NCBI GenBank assembly: GCA_963377175.1
Contig: CAUJNA010003294.1
Coordinates: 872,501-936,500, forward strand
Direction: 5' to 3'
DNA from: Effrenium voratum
Lineage: Eukaryota; Sar; Dinophyceae; Suessiales; Symbiodiniaceae
Length of the DNA: 64,000 bases
The notes below the pieces were generated by a model. That model did no database searches and had not been told where the DNA came from. It saw only the letters and a program-made list of their open reading frames with translations. This document shows, piece by piece, positions 17,830 to 29,965 of this stretch. A program made the translations under genes and the position numbers. Each line of letters opens with the position of its first letter. Position 1 is the stretch's first letter.

Positions 17830-19640
17830 GCTCCGGTTCCCTTCCTGCATTCCAGTGTCTTTTCTGGATCTCGTCCTACCCGCATTCCGGTTCCTATTGT
17901 GGGTTTCGGTCGGTTTTGGTCGGCTTCGGTTCCTTGTGTTTCTTCTCCGGAGCCCTGTGTCTTTTTCCGGGTTCTGATTTCTTGGCTGGATTTTGGTTCC
18001 TGTGTTGGGCTCCGGCTCCTTTTGAATTGCGATTTCTTTCCGGCATTTGTTGCGGATTCTGGTTCCCGCTAGTCTCCTTGCTGGATTTTGAGTTCTTTCA
18101 TTGCACCCGGTTCAGCCCGCCGGTTCTTACGCTGGAATCCGATTCTTTCCCCGGATTCCGGTTCCTACCGGTTCCTACCGGCTTACCCCAAATGCCGGTG
18201 CCTACTTACCATGGAATCCCCGGATTCAGGTTCCAACCCCGGATTCCGGTTCCTACCCCGGATTCCGGTGCCTACCCCGGATTCCGGCTCCTCCCCCGGA
18301 TGCCGGTTCCTACCCCGGATCCTACCCCGGATTCCGGTCCTACCCCGGATCCTACCCCGGTACCCCGGCCTACCCCGGATTCCGGCTCCTACCCCGGATT
18401 CCGGTTCCTACCCCGGATTCCGGTTCCTACCCCGGATTCCGGTGCCTACCCCGGATTCCGGCTCCTACCCCGGATTCCGGTTCCTACCCCGGATTCCGGC
18501 TCCTACCCCGGATTCCGGTTCCTACCCCGGATTCCGGTTCCTACCCCGGATTCCGGTGCCTACCCCGGATTCCGGCTCCTACCGGATTCCGGTGCCTACC
18601 CCGGATTCCGGTGCCTACCCCGATTCCGGCTCCTACCCCGGATTCCGGTTCCTCCCCGGATTCCGGTTCCCGGTGCCTACCCCGGATTGTGGCATTCCGG
18701 CTCCTACCCCGGATTCCGGTGCCTTCCTTGGATTCCGGCTCCTACCCCTACCCCGGATTCCGGTGCCTGCCCCGGATTCCGGTGCCTACCCCGGATTCCG
18801 GTTCCTACCCCGGATTCCGGTTCCCACCCCGGATTACCCCGGATTCCGGTCCCTACCCCGGATTCCGGTTCCTACCCCGGATTCCGGTTCCCACCCCGGA
18901 TTACCCCGGATTCCGGTCCCTACCCCGGATTCCGGTTCCTACCCCGGATTCCGGTTCCTGCCCCGGATTCCGGTTCCCGGATTCCGATTCCCACCCCGGA
19001 TTCCGGTTCCTACCCCGGATTCCGGTGCCTACCCCGGATTCCGGTGCCTACCCCGGATTCCGGCTCCTGCCCCGGATAGGTTCCTACCGGCTCGAACTGG
19101 TTCCTACCTTCCGGCTGTTACCCGGATTCCGGTGCCTACTTGCCATGGACGGGATTCCGCTCCTACCCCGGATTCCGGTTCCTACCCCGGATTCCGTTTC
19201 TTATCCCGGACTCCGGTTCCTACCGGCTCCAACCAGTTCCTACCCCGGATTCCGGCTGTTACCCCGGATTCCGGTGCCTACTTGCCATGGAATCCCCGGA
19301 TTCAGGTTCCTACCCGGATTCCGGTTCTTACCCCGGACTGCGGTTTCTATACTGGCTCCTAGCCTGGATTCTCCCAGTGCCTACTTACCACGGCACCCAA
19401 ATTCCAGTTCCTTCCCGGGATTTGGTTCTCCTACGCCCCGGCTTCCGCCGTCCTACCCCGGATTACCCCTCATTCAGGTTCCTACCCCGGGTTCCGGTTC
19501 CTACCCCGAATTCGGATTCCGGTTTTTCCCGGACTCCGGTTCCTACCGCGGATTCCAGTTCCTACCGAGGATTCCGGTTCTTATCCCGGATTCCGGTTCT
19601 TACCCGGATTGCAAGTTCTTACCTTATTCCGGTTCGTATC
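17830..19640 (+). repeat. 19-bp minisatellite (about 1.8 kb)
   Basis: Unit GGATTCCGGTTCCTACCCC, regular from about 18130 to 19080 and more diverged at both ends. Because 19 is not a multiple of 3, three units (57 bp) give a 19-residue peptide repeat, and all three forward frames stay open, giving overlapping ORFs of 424, 446 and 524 codons with PDSGSYPGFRFLPRIPVPT-type repeats. The open frames follow from the unit having no stop in any phase and are not evidence of a protein. Common variants swap GTTCC for GTGCC or GCTCC. Confidence 0.9.
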
Positions 19641-20160
19641 TCGTATTTGAGTTCAGTCCTGTTCAAAAGAATTGAATGAATGAACTGAAACGTGAACAGG
19701 CACATATGCTCAGCCACGGAGCAGCGGGGAGTAGCAATGCCTTTGCGCAATTGAATCTTTATGCAAAAATAAAATGAAAATGGCGCGAAGAGGGCGGAGC
19801 AGGAGCTGCAGGACAAGGTGAAAGCGACGACGAGGGTGCGTCGGTCAATCCACCCAAAAATTGGCCTATTTTAAGACGCAGCTTGAAATCATAAATTTGG
19901 GTCCTTGGCAAAGCCCAACCTTGCAAGGTTTGTTGGGAACCCGAGAAAAAATCTTGGAAAGGAGGCTTCGAACCGCTCAAAAATTCAGTTCCCTAGAGAT
20001 GCTGAAGAATCAGGATTGTTTGCGATACAAGCGGACACAAGCAATGGAGTTCCATTGCTTGTCCGGCGTGGTATTGCCAAACCCCTCCCTGGGCCCCTTG
20101 GAAATGTAACTGCCAGGTCCCCCCCCCCCCTTACATAAGACACCCTCGCTTTGGGGTCTC
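19641..20160. other. No recognisable gene
   Basis: Short ORFs only. A C-run at about 20118-20132 sits before the next repeat block. Confidence 0.35.
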
Positions 20161-20425
20161 AGCCCAGATAGGCTCCGGGGTGGTCCGGGGCGGCCCGGAG
20201 GTAAGGTTCCACCAGGGTGGGGCTCCACGTCCGCCAGGGTTCCACTGAGGTTCCACGAGGGATCCACGTTCTGTGACGGCTCCGGGGCGGCTCTGGGTGA
20301 GGTAAGGTTCCACGAGAGTTCGAGGTTCCACGAGCACGGGGTTCTTGGAGGGCTGCGGGTTCCACGAGGGTTCCACCAGATTTCTGAAGTTCCACAAGGG
20401 TTCCGCGAAGTTCCACGAATGGGAG
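20161..20425 (+). repeat. Degenerate GGTTCCACGAG repeat block
   Basis: At least ten irregular copies of GGTTCCAC(G/C)AGGG, GGCTCC and related units, most clearly between 20207 and 20420. It shares the GGTTCC theme with the 19-bp minisatellite upstream but has another unit. Confidence 0.65.
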
Positions 20426-22586
20426 GGGAGGGCTAAACACCAAAAGTGTGTCCACGTCGGAAAGACTTACAGAGGTCTAGGAAAAGGAAGCCCACGGCCT
20501 AGCTTTACTTTACAGTTATAAGGCGGCATCCTAAGCAAAACCGGCGGTGAGCCATGGGTGACGTGAATTGGCTCAGAGTTCCCCGGGCCCGGTTCGGGGC
20601 CCACTTGCATCACCGGGGCCCGATTGCACTGACATTGTGCCGCCGGGCTTTGGGGCCCGATTGCACCGGCGAGCCTCGAAGGCGAGGGCCGGGAGGCAAG
20701 GTGCATCGGAGTGGTAGTTTGGAGCTTCCGGGTCATGGCCGGGCCACGACTGCGCCGGCGGCGTAACAGCGAAACCGGCGGTGCGCTATGATTGGTGGCT
20801 TAGATCGGTTGTTTGCTTCCCTGGCTGCGGTTGGGCCCAAGGACCAAAAACAGCAGGGGATGTCACCTGAGCTTTTTTTTGGGGGGGAGAAGTAAGGGCA
20901 GGGAGTGTCAATTGAAAGGTGGTAGCTGTTGACTATCCACTATGCATCGACCATGGAGTCAAGGTGAACCATGGCCCATGCCCATGTGCTCAGCCAGCAC
21001 ACCTGATCAAGACTTCAAGCTTGAAGAAGGTCATCTCAGCAGCCACTAGCTCCTATTGCTGTTCGTGCAGGCGGCAGCGGCCAATTGCAAAGCGTCCACG
21101 CTCGCAAAGCAAATTGCAGAGCCGCTTTGTGCTGCAGAAAAGATGGGGTTGGGAAGTTGCTGAAAGTTGTGCTTTGGCACATGAGCCTGGGCACGGGCAA
21201 GTGGATACAATGTGGAGAGGTCATGCGCCAAAGATGGCAACTCAGGATGGAGTGCGGCCCTTTGCGGCAGCTCATCTGAATGTTTGTTGCGACAACCTGA
21301 TCGAGCACCTTGCAGGGCTGTCATACGTGCCCTTTGCAGCAAGGTCTTGTCGCGGCGATGCACGGCCAGCCCTGAAGAAGCTCAGATGAACAGTGCGGTC
21401 TCAGGGAAATTGTAGGCTTTCAGGACATTGGTGCTTCGAGTCCGAGTCATGCACCACAGGGTGTCCTGGACTAGGAGGAGTGGAGTGACAGGTGGCCACA
21501 TGCTGTCGCCGGTATATTGCTGCATACGTTGTTTGTTCGAGTGTCTTTTGCTGCAGTGCGTTGGACGCTGGGCACGCTTTTACACATGCAAGGAAGAAGC
21601 TGATGATGAGCCTTGGCTGGCCTGGCATCCTCATGAGCAACCGCGCACGTTTGGGCTGAGGAAATGGCATCCAGACAAGCAACCTGCTCCGGAGCATGTG
21701 GACCAAGCCTTAGGGAGTTCAAGTCGCGGTCCTGCGCATTACTAGCCAAGGACTTTGCTACACAGGTGATGCAAGCTTTGCAGAACCAGCCGGAGTGGAA
21801 TTTGTGAGCAACCTCAAATTCCAGAAGCACCCCCTTAGCTGTGGCGCTTGACCATCTTAGGGTTTGCCTGTCAGAGTCTGTGTGAGGCTGAGAATGTCCA
21901 CGTCACATGTTCAAACGTACCGTGTTGGCCATTAATGATGTGTGCCAAGCTTCCACGCCGGCCGCCAAAGAAGCGGCTGGTTGTACTGGTTGTCAAAGGC
22001 AGGCATCACGCAGTCCGTCTGCTGGGACAGCTGGTGTGAATGGAATGCTGTGGCGAAGACCTTTCTCGCGTGCAAAGCTACCACGCCTGTTGCCAAAGAA
22101 GCACTTGGATGGAAGGCTTAGCGCCAAGCGCGAGAAAGCACCCTAAAAGATGTCCGTTAGGAAAGCATTCTAGCCCATTCCGGAATTCAGTCATGCCTTT
22201 AATGACATCGTGCGCGACCTCGGAAGCTTGATTTGGTGTACTCCAATGCAGTTTGGGAACCCAAACCAGCTGCATGGACAATGCAGCTGCGGCACGACAG
22301 GCCCATTTCGGCTCTATAGCCAGAGGGGTGGTATCCCGATGGGATACGGGTCATTGTAGCTGCTGAGGCCGTAACGTGCAAGTTGCTCGCAACGAGCATG
22401 TTCATGCACGTTCAATCCTGGACTGTGCAGGACAGGGTGGACATGGTTCCGTTCCTCCTCAGCATTGCTGCTGCCCACGGCTCAGCTGCTTTGGGGGTTG
22501 TGGCAAGGGGCCTAGCGCACTGGAAAAAGCTTGGTTGTGGATAGGAGCCCGCCTGACCCCTTGGAATCGGGCTGCCGCTCAATCAG
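20426..22586. other. No confident gene; short repeats
   Basis: A GC-rich patch at about 20575-20770 holds repeated GGGGCCCGATTGCA and CACTTGCATCACCGGGGCCC-like words. At about 21950 and 22075 there are two related segments (CTTCCACGCCGGCCGCCAAAGAAG and CTACCACGCCTGTTGCCAAA). Several ORFs of 60-150 codons occur without recognisable motifs. Upstream exons of the coiled-coil gene starting at 22587 may be hidden here. Confidence 0.4.
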
Positions 22587-25500
22587 GTGCTATCTCTGGG
22601 CGGCGCAGACAGTAGCTTAGACATCCTCGGTGAAGAGGTGTGGGGATGGTTATACGGAGGATTGCGGAAGAGCTGCTTCCCTCGTGAGGAGAACCAGCTT
22701 TCCCAGAGGCGCTTGGACTTTGAAGCATGGTGCAAGCAGGAAGTGGAAAACCAGGCCTGTGGATGAGGGAGGGAGCAAGGTGGAATTATGCATTGCAAGC
22801 TGCTTCGGTTGCAGCGCAGGGTCTCTGTCATGTTATTTTCTGGCCTGATTCGTGATGGACATCACTTGGACTGTCAGGCACTCTTGAAAACAACTTTCGC
22901 TATGTCGGTTATCTTGAGCTTCACTGCCGGAAGTGGGAGTGTGGCGGTTTTGAAGGGGCCTTGGTCTTCGGGTGTGCATCAAATGTTAAGAACCTGCCAG
23001 GAGGCTCAGCGCAAGCAGCTCTTACAGCAAAAAGTCACGGAACCCGAGCTGCAGCGCTTCGAGGCCCGGAGGCAGAAGCTCGTGAAAGTTCTGCTGCGGC
23101 TTCTGGTTGGAGGTCGCAATCCTGCGTCTTTGAGACTCATGTCTAGACTTGGCACGTGTCTAGCCCCACCTTTTTTTTACCTAGCACAGGCACTTGCAAG
23201 GTGACCAAGGGTTTCAAAGGCACCATAGCTTCTTTGGCGATCGGGAGCTTGGAATATTTGATAGTATTTGTCCTTTTCCGGCAGGTGCCTGCTGCACTGG
23301 TGGAGCTGGAGCAACAGCTCCGGGTCCGTGCCGACAAGACAGCAGAGGTGTCCCTGAAGAGCCTCAGGGCCTTCGAGATGCTCGGCTGGGATTCAGAAAC
23401 CGGCAAATGGACGGGTATGGGACCCCAAAATGGGACATGGACCCCAAAATGGGACATGGACCCCAAAATGGGCGCCGATATATATATATAATGAAAGGAC
23501 ATGAGAGCAGTTAGTCAAGTTAGATTTAATCAGACCGTTTGGTGTGGCTGCTTGTGCGATGTGCAGACTTGCTCCAGCATTAATTTCCTGTGGTTGTAGC
23601 ACTTGTTCATAAACGGTTGGGAACGAAGCCAGCCATGTGTTTGCTTGTCACAACGATGAGATTTCGTTGCTGTGTGCGGTAGCGGTTGTGGTTGCTGGCA
23701 GAGTTGTCCTGATGTTCTTGTGCCACATTCAAAGCCTGATTTGCCGGCCAAGAGTTTGCAAGGGGGCTGTGCGGCTCGCTTGGACATTGGCGCAGGATTC
23801 GGCTGGTGTTTGGTTCCAGCTTCCAAGCTCACAGCCCGGGCACACTCCGGACAGAATTGAGTCTCACAGCCCAAAGATCCCAGGTCTGAGCTGTCGAGCC
23901 ACTCGCATTGGCTCTTTGGCGAGTCCCGGAGCTTGCAAGCAGTGCGGAGGCTGCGCCAAGAAGCGCAGCAGAAGCTGCCTAGCTGAGATTCGATGGGTGT
24001 TGCCACCCCGCCAACTTGCTCCCCGTGGCTCAAAACCATGAGGTCAGAGATTCAGCTAGGGCTGCAAATGGAGAGCAACATCCCAAATCGTTCTAAAGTC
24101 AGCTTTATCCTCCGCACGTGGGAGCCAGCCGCAAAACAATACATGAGAGCAGGCGTTTTTGACCGTGCCGTTCTGTGATTTGAGGCTCTCCTTGAGCCAA
24201 ACGAGTCGCTCGAGGGCCGAACTGGAAGCTGAGATGGAGCTGCTGAAGGCGAGCTGTTTCTGGTCAGCGGCCATTCCGCGACTCGCTCGGAGCCATGCGC
24301 TTCGCAAACGCCAAGGGGTTCAAAGCGCTTGCGCAGGCCCAAGCAAGGAACCGCAGCGAAGCTTTGGCAGCTGACTACGCCAAGGCCCTGGCGGCCCGCA
24401 GCAGACGCCAGGCCGGGAACCATACCACGAGCTTCTTACACCATGTTAACGCTTGACTTACAGTATAGTTTTAATATCTGTTTCCGGACGAGTGAACAAA
24501 TATGGGCCGTTTGGGCCGAGTCGGAAACAAATTTGCTGATTCTTTGGGAAGGCTATCTTTGCGGGCTGTTGTTTTGCGTGGGCCGCCAACAAACGACTAG
24601 CTTGCCATGCTGAGAATGATGTTGCTTGCCTTGCCGGGACTTTTCCAGATCATGCTTGTAAGTCTTGTTCCCGTGCTGTTTCCAGTTCTCAACAGTACGC
24701 AATATTTGCAACAAAGGTAGATGGTGTCTGATGAAAGATTTGAAAACATGCTTCAGTCAAAAGATTTGAAAAAAAAAACCCAAAAAAAAACGGAAAACAT
24801 CGATGTTGTTGCTTTTTAAACCACGTGTGCTCGCTGGTCACAAAACTGCTATATTGTGACAACGACCAGTTTTTGAAGCACTTCCCTAAAAAGCAGTCAA
24901 TGTCACATTGAACAAGCATCAGTGACCACTTGCAGGTATTGCGTTGTGTGTTTGCTTTATCCGTCGGCGGACCTATGGCCAACGTATGCCAACGTGATTG
25001 AATTGTTGTGTTTGCGAAAGCGCGCGGGCGCAACGAGTTGCCTGCATGCGGCGTCAGGTGTTAAAGGCAGCACTCGCGCAGACCGATGCAGCCCTATCAG
25101 AGACTTCTGGCATTTGCGGCTTAGCTGTGCTAGATTTTTTGGGCTGCAGATGATAGGCACAGCACAATTGCAAAACAAACAGCCCAGCTTAAGACTCGAT
25201 TCCAGGTCGACGTGCTTCGTGTTTGGACGCTTGACGCAAAGTGAAGTAAGTGTCCTGTCACGTGCTTCGTTTTATGCCCTGATTAAGCGCGCCATCACTG
25301 ACCTCCCCCAAGTTGTTTTGGCCCGGAGTTGCATGAGACAGTTGCATAAAAACAGCAGAGCAAACAATTATATATTTATGTCACAAGGGTGCAAACCTCA
25401 ATGCACGTATTGCAGCCTGTTGTTAAAGCCCGCAGCATGTTACCATGATGGGGATGTGGCTGTGAAAGAGCGCATGACCTCCGGACTGACGAAGCCAGAA

Positions 25501-28500
25501 GAACTTGGGGTGTTGCAATTCCACAATTGCACTGGAATAAAGGAGCCAGAGGAGCTGAGACGGGCCGCGAGTTGAGTGATGTGATCGATATCCAGGCATC
25601 CTAAGTTACTAAGACATTCAAAGCCTTGCTCAGGCGGCCTGGGGCGCAGCGTGCTGAATCGCACAGAGGTCGCAGGCAAGGCGCTGGTGCGCAAAGCCCT
25701 GGAGCTGATTGGCATGGTGGAGGCAGGTGCTGAGGCCCCGGTGCCAATGGAGGCATCGCGGGTAAATAAAGACCCGGGTCAGAGCGCACTGCTGGAGCAG
25801 CTGCTGCAACAGCAGCATCTTATGCAGCAGCAGATTCAGCAGATGGAGCTCAAAACTCCCAAGGAGGTGGAGCTCCCTCGACTAGAGCCTTTGAAGGCGA
25901 TGGGACCCGACTCGCTCGCCGACCTTGCGACAGCGCCAAGCCCGGTCAAAGAGGTCGCAAAGAGTCCAATGTCCTTGGCTGCAGAGGCAAAACAGATTAG
26001 CCCCCATGCCACCGCATCGAAGCAACCCGACAGGCCAACAAATGCCAAGTCAACTGATGCCCTTTCAGCTGATGCCAACTTGCCGGTGCCAAGCAAGGCC
26101 GCTTCAACGGAGGCAAGCAGTGTGGAAATATCACATGTCAGAGATGAGCCTGTTCGCGATCCAAGAGAACCACCAGCTCCAAAAGACTTCCCTGCAGCTT
26201 TACGAGGGGGCTGGCAGGCCTTATTGGCCAAGAAGCGGTCGGAGAGCAAAGGCAAAAAGGTCGCCAAACCTGACGACTCCTCCACGATTATGGAGCTCAT
26301 GCAGACACCACAGACGTACACCGCCTGGCCAGCGGCTTAACCTTGTGCCTGCCCAGAACATGTCATATTCAAAGCGTTGATCCGCCACTCCAGCGGTGCG
26401 AGCCCAGGCAACCTGACAAAGGTGCAGCACAACCAGACAAAGCGAAGGAGGACTTGATGGCAGCAGAGAAAGCATTTGAGGAAGATGAGGATGACAGTGC
26501 GAGAGCTGGGAAGAAGCTCTTTGGCCCATTTTCCATAGAATTTGTGCATGTGCGGCAGGTCAATGCAACAAGCCATGTTCTCGTCGTTCTAAGGAAGGAC
26601 GCCAAATCTTTCCTCCAGCTTGACGGAAACGATCTCGGGCCTGATCCTCTCGCGTTCTTTCAGTTAGGATCCGCACATGCCTCCTGGCAGAAAGGGCAAT
26701 CTGAGAGGTCAGGTGCTAGCTGGATTTGTTCGTCAGGCCCAGAGAAGCACAGGCGCTGCGCATTTCAAGGGGGGCCGTGGCGAACTGTACCGTAGAAGCT
26801 GCATGTTGTTCTGGCTTGTTGACAGTTTTGGCTGCTCGCTTCACATCTCACAACAGGCTAGTTGCGGCACAAGCAGACCTGGGAACCGTGGCGCAGCGCT
26901 TCAGGGCTAGCTCTTTTACCTTTGAACAAGTTTGTGCAGCTGTAGGGTGTAAACCCAGGTCGTAGCACGAACGCCTACAATGTGTTCCAGGTTTAGTTTG
27001 TCTGTGTGTTTGCTCTTTTTGGGCCTGTTTTTTTTTTTTGGGGGGGGGGCTTGGGACTTGAAATGTTCACTTGCTGCTTTTTGTTTGGTTATTTTGTTTG
27101 CTTGCTTGTGTGTCCGCGTGGATTCTCCTAACTTGCTGAAGTTGCCCAATGCCTTGTTCAGGGCTGTTCAGCCTCCCGGCCGGCCTGGCCACCCAGGAGC
27201 TTCGGGGCCCATTTGCAGCACCCGCGCCTGAGGCCTTCAGCCCGGGATGCGGGCTCCTTTGAATTCGGGTGGCGACAGCTTTCCCATTGCAAGTGCCTTG
27301 ACAGGTGGCGCAGCTTCTGGGAAAGTTTGCAGAAGCCTCTGGGAGCACCATGCTTCTGGGCCTTTCCAAGGCGCAGCTTGACAAGAAGGACGGGGCAGAC
27401 CTAGCTGAGGCCAAAGAAAGCTTCTGAGCTGCCCATGTCTTGCTTTATTGCTTTGAAGTCTGGCGCCGTTGTGCAACAGGACTTGGCGCTCATGCTCCAG
27501 AAAATGCAGGCCGAGCCAGACGACCAGCCGGCCCAACTGTGCCAAAGGTTGGAGCTGCTGGGCACTGAAAGCACTGACCCAGGTGTGGCTTGCTTAACCG
27601 TGGCTTAACCTTTCAGATGTTGTGCGCCCGGAAGGGAGAATGGGCAGGGTCAGCAAGCCACGCGAACGGCACATTTCTGAGGAAAGAGAGCAGGCTTCAG
27701 GGTGTGGCAAGTGAGCTCAAGCATCATTTTGCTTTGGCCAAGGCCAGGCTTGCTTTGGTCACCTGCTGTCGTGCGTCAAGCAAGGGCATACTGATTGTGC
27801 TTCTAGATTTCCCCTGCGCAGGCCCGTGCAATGGCTGCCGTTCTGAAGCGTGAAACGGCTGCCAGAAAGAGCATTGCAGCAGCCCAGTGCTCAAAGGGTG
27901 CTGACACGGCACAGTAAAGCAGACAATTGTAGGACCTTGTTTGTGATAGACACGTCCAACTGCTGTAACCTCAGGCCTTGAGCAGTTCGCACAGGTTCTT
28001 GGGCGCGCAGAACATGCTGCAGCTCAGTTTTGAGCGCGAGCGAGAGCGGCAGCTTGGGCTGAAATCAAGTGCCCAGAAATCTGCGGCAGATACGCATTGG
28101 ACCCTTCCATCACACGATGCCTTCGGTCCTTTGGGGATGGATGCATCTGAAATGCAGGCTTCAGCGCGTGAAGCAGCTGCCATGGGCATCGGTGAACTCC
28201 CGCGGCGCAGCTCAGGAGTCACACGGCATGTGAGCCCTTAGCAATGCAAAGGAGTCGAGATGTTGGTTTTTGATACCGGGTTCATTTTAGTGCTTGTCTT
28301 ACCAAAGATCCCATTTAGACATACCCATCGGCCAGTGAATCTTCCTTCATCTTGGAGTTGTTAGTCTATATGGGAGGTTCTTATCTGTGTGTCCCATAAA
28401 GTGTCCCTTGCGGGCCCCGAAACGGCCATCGCCCCAAAAGAAACAGATAAGCTAAACCTGGAGGAGCTGCAAGGGGTGCTGGAGAAAATGCTGGCCACGG

Positions 28501-28887
28501 CGCAGCACGCGGAGGAGGAGCTCCAAGACGCTCGGATGAGAACCACCAAGCGGAAGGAAACTCTGACATTTGATTTGCAATGCCTAGGACTTGCTGGCAT
28601 GTGTGTTCTGCAACTTCCTGATCCATTGTTTCATGAAGTCGCTCTGATTTGTGGCCCAGGATGCGCTTGCTAGTGCCAGCTCCCGACCGATCCCTCAGCT
28701 GGAAGGTGAGCCCTCGGATGCTTCCGACGCGGCGGAGGCTGAAGCGGAAGCTGCAACGCAGGGCCCAGGGTCAGAAGTGGCGCGGCTGTGCGCGTTGGAG
28801 TACACAAGCCGCGCCACAAGGCAAGAGATGCGCAGCATCGAGCTGGCAGCCATACAGGCTGCTGCGGCCCTCGCTGAGCTTGAGTGA
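22587..28887 (+). CDS. Spliced coiled-coil protein gene (about ten exons)
   Basis: Exons read by frame and AG acceptors: 22587-22754 (LDILGEEVWGWLYGG; GC donor), 23001-23105 (35 codons, LLQQKVTEPELQRFEARR; GT donor), 23285-23414 (LVELEQQLRVRADKTAEV; GT donor), about 23915-23990 (LQAVRRLRQEAQQKL), 24268-24416 (FKALAQAQARNRSEALA), 27305-27413 (VAQLLGKFAEASGSTM; GA donor), 27459-27582 (VVQQDLALMLQKMQAEPDD; GT donor), 28011-about 28075 (QLSFERERERQLG), about 28400-28556 (LEELQGVLEKMLATAQHAEE) and 28660-28887, the terminal exon ending in TGA (RQEMRSIELAAIQAAAALAE). The product is soluble, highly charged and mostly coiled coil. I cannot name a family. A flagellar, centrosomal or spindle role would be a guess. 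The 5' end is not located, and exons between 24.4 and 27.3 kb are uncertain. Confidence 0.55.
23415..23490 (+). repeat. Short tandem repeat GACCCCAAAATGGGACATG x3 plus TA run
   Basis: Three nearly identical 19-20 bp units directly after a predicted exon end, followed by TATATATATATA. Each unit contains the small palindrome CCCCAAAATGGG-like. Related CCATTTTGGG and TTTTTGACCC words recur near 41100 and 55640. Confidence 0.7.
25651..26340 (+). CDS. Unidentified 229-codon ORF with Gln-rich helix
   Basis: An open frame from the GTG at 25651 to TAA 26338. Residues about 50-70 form a Gln/Met/Leu-rich helix (LLEQLLQQQHLMQQQIQQM), followed by a Pro/Ala/Lys/Ser-rich disordered region and a basic C-terminus (WQALLAKKRSESKGKKV). 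The next frame (about 26400-26795) also looks coding, with EKAFEEDEDDSARAGKKL and then a more globular stretch. These could be exons of the coiled-coil gene around them, or the remains of a retroelement ORF. Not recognised. Confidence 0.4.
   Translation: MLNRTEVAGKALVRKALELIGMVEAGAEAPVPMEASRVNKDPGQSALLEQLLQQQHLMQQQIQQMELKTPKEVELPRLEPLKAMGPDSLADLATAPSPVKEVAKSPMSLAAEAKQISPHATASKQPDRPTNAKSTDALSADANLPVPSKAASTEASSVEISHVRDEPVRDPREPPAPKDFPAALRGGWQALLAKKRSESKGKKVAKPDDSSTIMELMQTPQTYTAWPAA
26985..27050 (+). repeat. T-run and G-run pair
   Basis: A run of about 13 T is followed by 10 G (27029-27050). Such homopolymers are unreliable in assemblies. Confidence 0.6.
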
Positions 28888-29965
28888 CAGTGATCGAGGG
28901 AGCCAAAAGTTGAATGGTGTGCATGCCATGTTCAGCTCAACATGCGTTGTTTGAAACATGCCCAAGGGGGAATGCAGTAGGCGCCATGCCTTGCTTGAGA
29001 GAGCTCAGTGGCCGCAGCCAGATAGCCAGAACATGATCAACAGGCAGCAGCAGTGGCAGCCCCATGACACTGCATCACGCCAAAGCCCGGCATCATTGGA
29101 GCACCTACCATTGACCCTTTCATGTGGGACGAAACCCACGCGTGAGTTCGTTGAGGCAGCTTTGTGCGTAGCCTCGAGCTCATGGATTGCCCCAAGCCAG
29201 TGCATCCCTCTCAGCCCGCTAAGCCACAAGCAGAGAATTTTGCAGGGCAAATCCGCACGGCAGCAATGGCTTGCAGCGAACCCCCCGGGCCTCGAACTGC
29301 CTGCCAGCTGCTTCGCTTGTTGCGGTCCTTCGTGAGGCAGTGGTCTCAGCGACTCGGTTTGGAGTCGCTTCCCCTAGTCTGGTGGAGCCAGCATTTCTGA
29401 AGTGATAAAGTGAGGCATGGTGCGATCATTGCGTTGTTCTCGTTCCACTAATTTGATCGACTTTGACGGAGCAGCCACCGCCAAGGTGATGAGCCGACTG
29501 GAGGATGCAAAGCTTGGCGGCCGGCTGCTTTTCCAGCTTCGACCAGTTTGGCATGTGCTGGTGCCGTATTCGCTGCTCAGCGTGTTGTTGCTTGGCAGCC
29601 ACTGTCGCTGTAGCTTAACGTGTGCATTGGCCCGTGTTGGTCAGTGCGCGTCAGTACTGATTTGTTGCAATCTTGCTGCAGCTTGGGGGACGTAGTTGTC
29701 TATCCTGCCTGTTAGGCTTTCAGTTGTGCTCGGAGGAAGGGCACAGGTTGCCAGCTTCCAGATGCTTTGAAGCAGTGTGTATGTGTTTGTGTGTGTTTCC
29801 TAACATCGGGAGTCCAACATGGTATATTGAATTTGCTGCAGCCGCGGAATCTTTGCAGAAAGACAGGGTAGTTGGTCGCCTCGAAGCTTAAAGATTAAAG
29901 TGTCTCACGTTGAAGGAGCAGATGGCAGAGTTAGTCAGAAGGTGCAGACTGACTTGTTTCCGTAG
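28888..29965. other. Spacer before the MFS gene; one possible exon
   Basis: No named gene. At about 29458-29530 the + frame reads IDFDGAATAKVMSRLEDAKLGG, which could be an exon of either neighbour. The rest holds only short ORFs. Confidence 0.3.

Noticed and set aside
18088..19675. Three overlapping ORFs of 424-524 codons with a proline-rich repeat
   Set aside because: They are the same 19-bp minisatellite read in three phases; no independent sign of a gene.
28016..28042. GCTGCAGCT...AGCGCGAG as another mini-hairpin
   Set aside because: The loop is 8 nt and the outer arm does not pair, so it fails the pattern seen in the left 11.7 kb.
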